DNA of 64,000 bases from Corydoras sp. C115. Its lineage: Eukaryota; Chordata; Actinopteri; Siluriformes; Callichthyidae. Positions 1 to 11,100 of the stretch are shown one piece after another. The position numbers and the translations under genes are program-made. Location of the stretch: assembly GCA_019802505.1 (NCBI GenBank), contig JAFMOC010000072.1, positions 2,583,501 through 2,647,500 on the forward strand. The letters are read 5' to 3'. How positions within the stretch are numbered: position 1 is the first letter of the stretch; each line of letters begins with the position of its first letter. A model generated the notes under the pieces. The model was given only the letters and a program-made list of their open reading frames with translations, did not search any database and had not been told where the DNA came from.

Positions 1-168
1 ATTGACTTGATCCATGTTTTTGGACTGTGGGAGAGAACTGGAGAACCCGGAGGAAACCCACGCGGACACGGGGAGAACATGGAAACTCCACCCAGATTGG
101 GATTCGAACCGGGAATCCCTAACGCTGAGAGGAGAACATGCTAACCACTAAGCCAACATGCCCCCCCT
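1..168 (-). mobile_element. SINE-A, cut by window edge
   Basis: Minus copy showing the head half: GGACTGTGGGAG...GGAAACCCACG...GGGATTCGAACC (B box, inverted) and inverted A-box region. The SINE-A consensus on its sense strand begins GGCGGCACGGTGGCTTAGTGG (A box) and GGTTCGAATCCC (B box), as in tRNA-derived SINEs. Confidence 0.85.
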
Positions 169-1280
169 AATATTAACATGTGTGTAAACAGGTTTCAATA
201 TAAAAGCCTAAAAAAATGATTAACCCTGGTAGATCTCGATGACCTGTCCAATGGAAAAGTAGATCTTGGGCCAGAAAAGTGTGGGCAGGGGTGCCTAGTC
301 TAGGGCATGTCCTTGTAATAACAAAACATTGTGTGTCTTGCAACATGATCAAGATTATTTTTTACACACGATCATTAGTGTGCCTCAATAAATGGATGTG
401 AGGGTAATCCACGTTTTTAATTCAGTGTTTTTGTGCTCTTGACTACCACACAATAGTTCCACCACAGTGTATGGCAGTCTCTATATTGATTTAATGTGTT
501 TAAATGTTGCTTCTTGTTTCTCTTGCTTACTTTGATAGACCTCCCATATGGCCTGGCAGCAAATGGATTAGTTACTGTACAGAAACGCAAGTTCATATAT
601 AAAAGTGTCCCATGATGTTCAATCAAAAATATCACAAGAGAAAAAATGTTTGCCGAAACGCTGCAACAAACTTTATACACTGTCTTTTTTTTTGATATTT
701 AAAAAAAGGAGTTATTGTTTGAGACTGGTTTGATTGTTAAAATCTGAGGTTGCATTACTTGGTTGAGATACAGCAAATGTAATAAATGATGGTAATCTGA
801 TTCAGCAGAGCACCTAAATGTACTGCCATAAGCAGAATATCCAGTCAAATGTTGTTTTCTTCCCTGATGGCACGGGAATTAAAAAAAAAAAACAATAAAA
901 CAATGCCATGCCATGACAAAAAGAGCTTCATGCGCATAATGTATCGATTTGATTTTTTTCGTCTTTGGAATTAGTTGTTGTTGAAGACTTTAAGGAAGGG
1001 TTTAATCGCCATATCTGCACAACATGACGAATGCAACTTTGGAAAGAAATAAACATTTTGACATTGCATATGATGGTCAAAACAATGCCATAGCAAAGGA
1101 GCAACACAAGTCTAAATAAGATACTAACAGAAGGTAAATATAAAAGCATTGCACCGTCATGCACCAACATCTGAAATTGTTTTGTGACTTAAAACACAAA
1201 ATTAAAAATGTCATGTCATTGAGGGATTTGAGGAATCTTAGATAATAAGGTAAATTATTTAATATGGCACATTATAAAAC
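169..1280. other. AT-rich, nothing recognised
   Basis: No coding similarity, only short A runs. Probably patz1 last intron. Confidence 0.5.
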
Positions 1281-1302
1281 AGGCGGTATGGTGGCATGTT
1301 CG
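1281..1302 (+). mobile_element. SINE-A 5' fragment, split by hAT insertion
   Basis: Reads GGCGGTATGGTGGC then CATGTTCG and resumes at 3014 after the hAT element. About ten bases of the A-box region are missing relative to other copies. Confidence 0.7.
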
Positions 1303-1566
1303 TAGGGTGACCAGATGTCCCGCTTTGTGCGGGACAGTCCCGCAATTTTGTTTCTTTTCACGCGTCCCACGTATTGAGACGTTGTCGCGCATTGTAATTG
1401 AAAGTCAGACTGTAGTTTTAAAACACTTGTTTTATAATCTGGCATTAGATTAATTGTCTGCTATCGGGGGAGAGGCGGGCTGTTCAAAGTTTGTTCTGGT
1501 TAATTGTACACAGTCGTGTACTGTCTTAAAGAACTGTCTGTTTTGTTTAATTGCACACGTATCATT

Positions 1567-1577
<11 letters not shown>

Positions 1578-1631
<54 letters not shown>
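1578..1631. repeat. (TA)n microsatellite
   Basis: About 27 TA units at the left junction of the nested Tc1 element. Confidence 0.95.
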
Positions 1632-1635
<4 letters not shown>

Positions 1636-2755
1636 TATGTCCAACTTCGTTAATACTTATTTCTAATCAGCCAATCACACAACTCGGTGCATTTAGGCAT
1701 GTAGATTTGTGTCCTGCAGTTCAAAACCGAGCATCAGTATGGGTGAAAGGTGATTTGAGTGCCTTTGGGGCATGGAATGCCACTGAAGGGTGGTCTTTTT
1801 CAGTTTTGTGATCTACTGGGATTTCACGCACAACCATCTCTAGGGTTTACAGAGAATGGTTTTTAAAAAGAAAAAACATCCAGTGAGCGGCAGTTCTGTG
1901 GGCGGAAATGCCTTGTTGATGCCAGAGGTCAGAGGAGAATGGCCAGACTGGTTCGAGCTGATAGAAAGGCAACAGTGACTCAAATAGCCTTAGGCAGAAG
2001 AGCATCTCTGAACGCACATTACGTCGAACTTTGAGGCAGATGGGCTACAGCAGCAGAAGACCACACCGGGTGCCACTCCACAGCTAAGAACAGGAAACTC
2101 AGGCTACAATTTGCACAAGCTATCGAAAATTGGACAATAGAAGATTGGAAAAACGTTGCCTGGTCTGATGAGTCTCGATTTCTGCTGCAACATTCGGATG
2201 GTAGGGTCAGAATTTGGCGTCAACAACATGAAAGCATGGATCCATCCTGCCTTGTATCAACGGTTCAGGCTGGTGGTGGTGGTGTCATGGTGTGTGGGGA
2301 ATATTTTCTTGGCACTCTTTGGGCCCCTTGGTACCAATTGAACATCGTTGCAATGCCACAGCCTACCTGAGTATTGTTGCTGACCATGTCCATCCCTTTA
2401 TGACCACAATGTACCCAACATCTGATGGCTACTTTCAGCAGGATAATGCGCCATGTCATAAAGCTGGAATCATCTCAGACTGGTTTCTTGAACATGACAA
2501 TGAGTTCACTGTACTCAAATGGCCTCCACAGTCACCAGATCTCAATCCAATAGAGCATCTTTGGGATGTGATGGAACGGGGGATTCGCATCATGGATGTG
2601 CAGCCGACAAATCTCATGTCAATATGGACCAAACTCTCTGAGGAATGCTTCCAGCACCTTGTTGAATCTATGCCATGAACAATTGAGGCAGTTTGGAAGG
2701 CAAAGGGGGGTCCAACCCGTTACTAGAATGGTGTACCTAATAAAGTGGCCGGTGA

Positions 2756-2757
<2 letters not shown>
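1632..2757 (+). mobile_element. Tc1-like transposon with broken transposase, nested in hAT element
   Basis: DDE transposase remnants on the plus strand: WSDESRF region near 2155-2180, VMVWGIFS near 2285-2305, QQDNAPCHKA near 2440-2465 and PPQSPDLNPIEHLWDVMER near 2524-2580, as in Tc1 elements of fish. The frame is shifted at least twice (before 2156 and near 2290) so it cannot make a full enzyme. The right end near 2735-2757 (ACCTAATAAAGTGGCCGGTG) is a typical Tc1 terminus. Both ends merge into TA repeats, consistent with TA target sites. Confidence 0.85.
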
Positions 2758-2826
<69 letters not shown>

Positions 2827-2829
2827 ATA
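2757..2829. repeat. (TA)n microsatellite
   Basis: TA run at the right junction of the nested Tc1 element, with one interruption near 2814. Confidence 0.95.
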
Positions 2830-3013
2830 AATAAACATATACATGTTTTTATTTGCAGTCTGTTTTGTGCCAGAGGGGCAGAATAGAATATTGTTTTTTT
2901 GGGTTTTTTTTTTTAAGTTATATTAGACTACCTTGATGCATTGGTGTCCCACATTGTCCCATACAAACTTAGTCTTTGTCCCACATCTGGTGAATTGGAA
3001 TCTGGTCACCCTA

Positions 3014-3078
3014 CATGTTCGCCTCTCAGCGCTAGGAATTCCCGGTTCGAATCCCAATCTGTTTCCATGTTCTCTTAT
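3014..3078 (+). mobile_element. SINE-A continuation after hAT insertion, 3' truncated
   Basis: Continues the copy begun at 1281 with GCCTCTCAGCGCTAGGAATT and the B-box GGTTCGAATCC, then stops shortly after TTTCCATGTTCTC. Confidence 0.75.
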
Positions 3079-3359
3079 TGATTTAATAAACAACAACTTG
3101 TATTATTTTTTTAACTTTTTGCACTCCATGATTACATTGAGTCTTCAGTACACAATGTCCATTGTTTAGTTTGTGTCTGACATCATGTTACACCACTTTC
3201 CTAGTGACACCTGTATTGTACCAAATCGTTTTAAATTTTCTAACCAGCAGCATAAAATCTGCTCAATATCCACGTAATGTGCAAATAGTTAAAAACGGGT
3301 AAAATACCAGGTTATAAAGCTCAAAAACCCACCACATACCAATTTTTGCTCACCACTAC

Positions 3360-3620
3360 TGACCTGCGAGATGTGCATGCAACGAGAGGCCTGGTGCTCC
3401 AGCACAGCGGCGCTCCCACAGCTCAGACTGTACACCAAGAGCAGGATGGCCTGGCTGAGTGAGAATTGCTGGCCCTGAAAACCCCCAAAAACACCCTTCT
3501 GTATCAGGAAAGGGCATCAGCAGCCGGCGACTGGTGCAAAGCTCTACACCATCATCAACCGCCCCAAAGAGGGAGAGATGGATGTGAGGGGTACACACAG
3601 AAGACACAGGCCACCAGGAA
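3360..3620. other. GC-rich block of unknown nature
   Basis: A 260-bp GC-rich island in AT-rich DNA. Open frames on both strands (3356-3607 minus, 3466-3687 plus) have no recognisable domain, and no splice-consistent match to the missing patz1 last exon was seen. Possibly a dispersed repeat. Confidence 0.3.
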
Positions 3621-4059
3621 ATTTACTGTCAATACTGTCATAAGTAAAAGGTGTATGTTCGTATATGAAAAACCTAAGCTTGAATAATGTACCCATCAGA
3701 TACAATTCAAACTCAGGAGAAACATCTGGGTCATTTTATAGTATGTTAATGTCACAGGACTGCTGTTAGGGCTCATCCAGAGGTAATGAAGTAAATTGTT
3801 ACATTTCTCAATTAACATCATGACTGCTTAAATGGTACAAACAGACACAACCACTGACTGTAAATGATAAAGCTCAGATTATGTACTAATGTTTTTTAAG
3901 AGGCTCTTGGTTTAATGAACTCAATGCCATGTTTCCAAAGTGCCAATCTTTCTTTAACCTGGACAATAAAGCTACTAATGTTAGTCAACTCCTGTTGCTG
4001 AAATGATCTGGCATAAAGATTTGTAATTTAATATGATTAATCTCTCTCGTTTGATGTGC

Positions 4060-5225
4060 CCTCAAAATAATTCAACACACAACTATTAATTTCAAAACCA
4101 CTGAGAACACATAAGTGAAAATGGCTAATTTGGTACAATTTGGTCATTATGCCCGCGATTTGGCAGTGTTACTAAGTCTCCTGTGTGAAGGGGGATATGG
4201 CATGTTAAATTTGGTGTTATAATGCTCACACTCTGACTGGTCATTTGAAGTTCAACATGGCACCTTATCTCAAAAATCTCTGGAAAAGGGAGGGGGTGGG
4301 TGAGGTTTGTTGCTCTACATAAAGATGGTCTAGGCTATAACCTGAAACTGCTGCATGGTTGCCAAGTCTATACAGCAGGTTTTACAGGACAGGTTCCACT
4401 CAGAACAGGCCTCGCTATGGTCCACCAAGGAAGCTCAGTGCATGTGCTCAGACATATTAAGAGGTTGACTTTGGAGATCTTAATGCTGCCAACATGGCTG
4501 CAGAGATTAAAAGGGTGGGGGTTCAGCCCGTCAGTGCTCAGACCATACGCCACAGACTGTCTCAAATTGGTCTCCATGGCTGTAGTCCTAGAAGGTAGCC
4601 AAAAGATTTGGTCTGATGAGCCCAAGATAAACTTATTTGGTTCAGATGGTGTCAAGCGTGCGTTTTGTCAACCAATCCAACATATTCATGGAATTGTCAT
4701 GGTTTGGGGCTGCATGAGTCCGTACATGCTGTGAGGAGCTACAGGTTATTGAGGGAACCATGAATGCCAAACATGATGTACTGATATATTTATAATGATA
4801 TAGCAAATTGGGCCACAGTATTTCAACAATGATAAAGACCCTCCAAGATGACCACTGCCTTGCTTAAGAAACTGAGGGTAAATGTGACCAAAAACCTATT
4901 GAGCATCTATAGGACATCCTTAAACGGAAGGGAAAGAGTTCTAAAATCTACAAACTCTGTGATGTCAAAGATGAGTGAAAATGGATTTCAGTGGCTGTAA
5001 TTCTCTAGTGAACTCCATCCCCAAGATGGTTAGGGCAGCACTGAAAAATATTGGTGGTCACAAAAAATATTGACTTTGAGAGCAAATTGGTCATTTTAAC
5101 TTTTGTTGCCAACTGCTTAGGTTGTGTCTTGAGCCATTTTGAGGGCACGGCTATGTTACACTGTTATATAAACTGTACACTGGCTACTTTACAAATGTGG
5201 GCGGTATACTCAGTAATTAGTCAAC
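4060..5225 (+). mobile_element. Decayed Tc1-like transposon
   Basis: The plus strand retains IWSDEPKINLFGSDGVKRAF (about 4607-4666) and VMVWGCMSPY (about 4699-4728), hallmark Tc1 transposase segments, then degenerate remains of a NPIEHLW-like segment near 4895-4925. Multiple stops and shifts. The ends are too decayed to fix; the limits are approximate. Confidence 0.7.
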
Positions 5226-6423
5226 ATGTCACCCATTGTGCAGCAATAAAAACAATGACAGGATAATTTTGTTGCTTTGTATTGTACAGTGCAGTTGCTA
5301 TGGATTTTTTTTGGGCTGCTGATATCAGAAAACATCACATTACAGTAATTATGAACACTAGTATATTTCCCAGTCATTCAATTACTTTTTTTTACAGTGT
5401 TTGCAAATGGGCCAATTAGTTTCAAATAAAAAAAAAACATTAATACATTATTGAAAAACTATAAAATAAGGAATTTCCCCAAAGTAATGCTACACAATTT
5501 GAGACCTAATTGTCACAAATCCTTCTTGCTGTCTAGCCTACGCTGGACCATGCAGTGTTTTTATTATTTTTTAAATGCAGTCTGATTTAAAAATAAAAAA
5601 AAAAAAATTTGAACAGATTGTATAGATTGAATCCCATGGATGCACCCCAACAACAAGGTGTTGCTTTTAAAAGGCAGTAAATATTTATTGGTAAAATGTT
5701 AAATGAATTTGAAAAGCTTTTGTGTGTCGATTTACATGTGCAAGTTAAGTTGCCGAGAAAACACTAACTCATTCAGCACGTGATGGGAATGACACAAAGC
5801 AGCAGGTAGAATTATATTGCCATGCTAGTTTACAAAGCAGCGAAACACCCTGACATTTTAGTCACTTTAAACAAAGTTGGTAGGGCTGCAACCAAGATTT
5901 GTTTCCAGAATAAATCAACCATTGAAATAGTTTCTGAAGTTGTTTCCACAAATTGCCACTTGACATAACTTAACAATTGAACATTGCAAGTCATAACTAA
6001 AAAAAAAATTATATATATATATATATATACACAAATTTCTATTAAATAGATTTTAAACTGTTTCAACAGTAACACAAAATTGCAGCCTTACTTAAAAATG
6101 TTTATACAGCACATGCAGTGGTACATGTAAGATGCATGCAGTGTGTCAGCTATTAAACTGATCTACAAGTTCTTAGGTCATCAATAAAAGCGCCGTAATG
6201 TTTTTTAGACTACCAGATAAATTCTGGAAGACTAACTAGGTCCATCAGTTACAAACCAACACTGGTTTAAGTTTTTTGTCTGCGTAATAGCAAAAAAAGT
6301 TTGACTTAATAAGATTAATCAATGGTTGAAAATATGAGTGAACAAACATCAGCAGGAATGCACCAATCCAAACCAATTTTCTGAACAGATATAAAAATGC
6401 TTTCGATTCACACACACAATCTT
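5226..6423. other. AT-rich, nothing recognised
   Basis: Short poly-A and AT runs (5598, 6009) only. Confidence 0.5.
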
Positions 6424-6890
6424 CCCAATATTATGTTAGCCCTCCTTTTGTTGCCAAAATAGCTCTAAACCTTCGAGTGGCATCTGGCACCGAGTTGTTG
6501 AAAGCAGATTTATTTTACCTCCGTTTAATTGCTTAGTGTGGCCATGAATCAGACACATTTCTCCAGCACATTCCATGGATGGTTGATTGGATTGAGATCT
6601 GGGAAATCGAAGTCACCAAATTTGTTGTCGAGCTCCCTAAACCATTCTTAAACCATATTTGCTTTGTGACGAGGTGCATTATCCTGCTATAGGAATCCAC
6701 CAATGGAATGCAGTGAGAATTAGGTAGGTGGTATGTGTCAAAATAACATCCACATGGATAGCAGGACCAACTTTACCCATTACCCAATAACCTTTTTTAG
6801 CAATTTGACATAGTTCATTGGTTCGGATCACCATGCTTCACTCCCCACATGCATTGACGAGCCTTTGGCTCATGGCGCTGTTGTTAGATA
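6424..6890 (-). mobile_element. Internally deleted Tc1-like element
   Basis: Plus-strand text such as GATTGGATTGAGATCTGGG (6588-6606) and GCATTATCCTGCT (6677-6689) is the reverse complement of Tc1 transposase codons common in fish; later pieces (CTCCCCACATGCAT near 6842) come from the N-terminal part, with the middle missing. No usable reading frame. Confidence 0.65.
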
Positions 6891-8014
6891 TCAATATATT
6901 GTATTATAAAATACTGGGTTTGCCAGTCTAGCACTAATTACCATGTTTCGTATGAAATATAAATTGCTTAATTTTTTATAAAATGTGAGCTTGCAGTAAA
7001 ACAGATTTTGATGATGGCACGGTGGAGAGGCGGAGCTAATGTGTTGACCAGGATTGATTAGCACACCTGATGCGGCTCTGCCTGATGATGTGTGCAGCCT
7101 TATAAGTTGTGACAGTAGAGAGATTCCATGGACGACTACAGGAATGTTTGGCAAGAGCATCAGCACACATTTGTAGTTTAATGTACGGTGTAATAGAGTC
7201 CGTTCCTGTTACACAAATTCACAAAGAAAATTTGCTTACTTGATCCTACGTTTCAATGCATGTTTAATTTCAACAAAAATCTATTCATTACAGGTCGAAT
7301 GTCTCTAAAAAAGTGGTCATTCTATGTTTTGTGTCTGTATGCACACAGGTTTACATGGTGGCAAATAGGCTGCAGAGCCACCAACACCAAAAGCAAATGT
7401 CCAGCAAGGGTCCTGACACTTTACCTCATGTGTTTCATCTGCTGCCACAGTCCAAATGTTGTAAAGATTGTAAATTGTCCCTAAATGGTTTGTGTGTATG
7501 CCCTACAATGCATTTCCACATTTTCCAGCCAATGAACACTAGCTCAATCATCCCAGCATATTCTGAACCTTGTTCAAACACTGATACCGAAAATAAATGG
7601 AGTTGGTGCATCCCTGCAGGTCTTTTAAATTAAGATACAGCGAATTAAGTAATGCCTGTCAAAAACCTTAAATCATTTTACTAAAAATTCCACAAAACCA
7701 TGCTAATCTCTCCCTCTGACTGAACTACAGTTACAGTACTGTATGGTACAGTGCAGCTGGTGATCTACTAAAAAGCAAATCACCAGCTACCATGTGGTGA
7801 ATAACTGTTTTTAAAATAACATCTAAAATAAGTACCAAGGAAGAATAGTCCTACAAGTCGTATAAATGTCATGCTGTAGATAATCATGAAATCAGCAGGG
7901 GTGATAAAGCGCAACAAAATGAGCCAAAAAAGTGAGTGGTACACAGCAGATGCAGCAGGGTGAAATACAGAAAAAGTGAATAGCATGGACACTGGTGGGG
8001 AGAGGCGTGCTTGC

Positions 8015-8176
8015 CTTCCACTGCGCACTGGCGTCCCGAGGGAAAGGAGGCACCGTTGTGCGTCTGCGGCCCATTGGCACGGGGCTCTAGGAACTGGTGA
8101 ACTGTTGAGGAAGGGAGCATGGACGAGCCGTGGTGCGTTTTTACATGTACCTTTAGGTAGGATGCAGTGGAGAAAC
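8015..8176 (-). CDS. patz1: patz1 alternative exon 4, probable GC-AG donor
   Basis: The acceptor AG precedes 8176; the exon completes the glycine codon begun in exon 3 and reads GFSTASYLKVHVKTHHG, the seventh zinc finger. The exon ends best at GAAG followed by GCAAGC (donor 8014-8013), giving 162 nt, divisible by three. In mammals this exon is skipped or included without changing frame, so 162 nt with phase 1 on both sides is what is expected. No GT donor nearby preserves this phase. It is separated from exon 3 by an intron of about 6.5 kb. Confidence 0.8.
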
Positions 8177-11100
8177 CTGAGACCATCAAGAACAGCATAA
8201 AAGCACAAAAGAGAATAGAGAAGGAGAAAATAGAACAGACTTGCTTTACATGGTTAACCTCCATTCTGTTACAGCTTCTGTTTATAAGAAGGATCTTGAC
8301 CCCAAACCAGATGTCAAATCCAAAGATTTCCAGTTTAGTAATCATTGTTTAAAGAATTAACCTTAGCAAGATGTGCGGTGAGTGTGGGACCATTTTGCTT
8401 CAAAGTATTTCAACATGGTTTCTCAACAGTAATGGTACATTTAAACTGTAGCAAAGCTTTTAGAAATAACGTCCCTCTTTCTTGGCTATGGCAGAAATTG
8501 CAAGTAAGAAGTAAAAAAAAAAATCAAAATAAAATAATATAAATAAATAAAACCTGACTTTTCAGCAAATTAGATGTAAAAAAAAAAAAAAAAAACTACG
8601 GCTATTATGTTAAACTTCATACCTACTAAAGTCAGCAAAAATTTGAGAGGTTTTACAAAATTTAAAGCATTTTTGAAAAACTCTTTAGAAACACTTTAGA
8701 AAATGTCATTTCAATGATGTAATTTGTGAAAAATATGAGAGAAAAGCACATATTGAAAACTTTACAAAAAAGAAGCTTTCACATTCTTTCACAGTTTTTT
8801 TGCCCCCACATCCTTCATTTTTTATTTGTTTTCAGTTATTATTTTTGAAATAATTTTAACAGACCAACTGATATGCTAATAGGATGTTGTTAACTCAAAA
8901 GCTGTACCAAGTCTCTGCAGAGCTCCATAGTGCTTTAAGCAGCAAACAATATTATAGGATTTCCTGATATCACTGCCTTACAGCTGTTTTCTAAGCTATG
9001 GTGTTTGTATATGAAAAAGCCAGTATATAGAATAAAGTAATTAAAGTCAAGTCCAGCACTAACTCAAAAAGATGTGAAAATAAAAAAAATCCTATGGGTT
9101 TAATTAAATAGTACAGGAGGTAACAAACGTAAGGTATGTTCATAAGAAAGTTGTATTCAATTGGCCAATGTATTTTTTTTTTAAGAACAAACACTATATT
9201 TCAACAAAAACCTCAACCCATCAGTAAAACGGTTGGGGCTTGTTTTACTACAGCTGGGTTGGGACAGCTAGTCATCAAAAAGGGAAAAACTAAATTTAAA
9301 ATAAAATTGCTAGTACATAATCTTTTTTAGCTTGAAATTGTTTAACTAAAACAAGGTGGTTTTATAATCTTTTATAACATGATGGATATCTGATGATGGG
9401 GCATAGGGCCTTGAAAGAGGAAGGTTCCAAAAGAAAAGAAAAAAAAAAGGAAGTGAAGTTGATGTAATTCCTTTCAATCCTTTCAAAGTAAAATTTGATG
9501 GAGTTTTACTTTAAAACCCTGAGTTACTTTTTTGTTTTTTCCCCCTCTTAGTGGTGGAAAATCATCTTTTTCCAGAACTAGGTTTCATTTCGAAGGAGGT
9601 TTGGATTCATTTTAGTTAACTAAAAAAAGAAGCTTTAAACATTGGCACATTAAAATACTATCAAAATTATTTTTACCTTACAATATTTGGTCAGGAATAA
9701 AATGGACCCATCAACTGACAGTAAATTGAACTTTAGAGATCTCTTTTTTGGGGTTTTAATTCTTCTCTCTAACTTTAAAAATATATTTTTTTAATTTGGG
9801 TTTAAAAACTTTAAGGCATGACATACAAAACTGTGAACTTGTAATTCATTTAGAGTCAACAGCATTGCCTTTATATGGAAGCCCACTTGACACCACTAAG
9901 GGGGGGGGGGGGAAATTAACTCTGAGCACTCTTAGTGGTGGAAACGGGCTTCCATACCTGTCAGACAGGAGTCACACATCACATTTACTGATTAAAAATT
10001 AAATGTGGGTTAATCTAATATAAAAGATTATTTACTGTATGTTGCAAGATGAAGTTAAGCTTTGGTGAGTGGCAGAGAAAGTGAGTGAGTGCTCTGACAG
10101 AAAGACCTAAAGAGAAAGTGCTGAATGTTTTTCCAATATAGTGGCATGCAACGGTCACTCTAACTATTTTGTACAGGAAATTTGTCAGATGTATAAAGAC
10201 AAAATGGATGAAAAACCTTTTCAACTGCTAAGTTGAAAAAATGAAAAGGTTTAAGTTCACTAAACTGCTTACTGTGGCCTCCGTAAAAAGTCTGGTTAGC
10301 ACGTTAAGGGTGTCATTGATGGGAAAGGCCAAGTAACGCGAATTTCAAAGTGTAATCATTTTTTTCACTTCTTAAAAGCATTTCACCAACAAGGGATAAG
10401 ATAATTAATAGTTAAAAACATTAAATTAATGAATCATTAGAGCGCCTCAACATAGTCATGACGACATTCATTCAGTAGCCTAGACTTCAGAATAAGTAGC
10501 GCACCTTGCATGGAACAAAAATAAACAAAGTTCCACTTGCAACACACGTCTCTTTACTTTGTCCTTACAGGAAAAACCTAGTTTTTATTTGAAAGAATAT
10601 GAATAAATAATTTAAGGCACAATTTTTTTAAATAATGAAATATTTTATATATTTATCCACAAAAAATTCTATATTTTGCATTATAAAGGATATTTTGGGT
10701 CAACATTTAGCAAAAGCCCTGAGTTTTGTTTTTTTCGATAACAAAATGTTTTTTCGTGTTTACATGAAATAAATAAGCATAAGAAACGGTGCATTGTTCC
10801 TGTGATTTCTGGCACCTTATTGGAAAATTTAACTACAGTACTAATTTTGATTATTCATAATTATCATACAATTAGAGTCTAACGGTCTCATCCCTAGCAC
10901 CTAAAAATCAAAGTCAGCTAGTTCTTCTAAGAAATTGTGTAAATAAGGCCCACTGGAGAGACAAAGACCATTAAAAGATATCAAGTAGCATTTGTATTAA
11001 TTCGGAACCAATTTACTTATTTAACATTTTTTTATAATAACGAATGGTCATAATGCAACTGATCAGTAGTTTAAGGCATCAAACAGTAATGCAAAACTAG

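Larger units (their letters stand above)
1303..3013. mobile_element. hAT-type transposon fossil with nested Tc1 insertion
   Basis: Ends are inverted copies of TAGGGTGACCAGAT, flanked by a perfect 8-bp direct repeat CATGTTCG (1295-1302 and 3014-3021). Eight-bp target duplications are characteristic of hAT elements. The own sequence is only about 1303-1577 and 2830-3013; the middle is a Tc1-like element between TA runs. No hAT transposase is seen, so it was non-autonomous. Confidence 0.8.

Noticed and set aside
1450..1811. Open frames with Tyr-Ile repeats
   Set aside because: Translation of a TA microsatellite.
7884..8014. patz1 exon 4 reading on to a stop without splicing
   Set aside because: Residues after the GC donor turn hydrophobic and match nothing in the family; frame logic favours splicing, though an alternative short isoform cannot be excluded.
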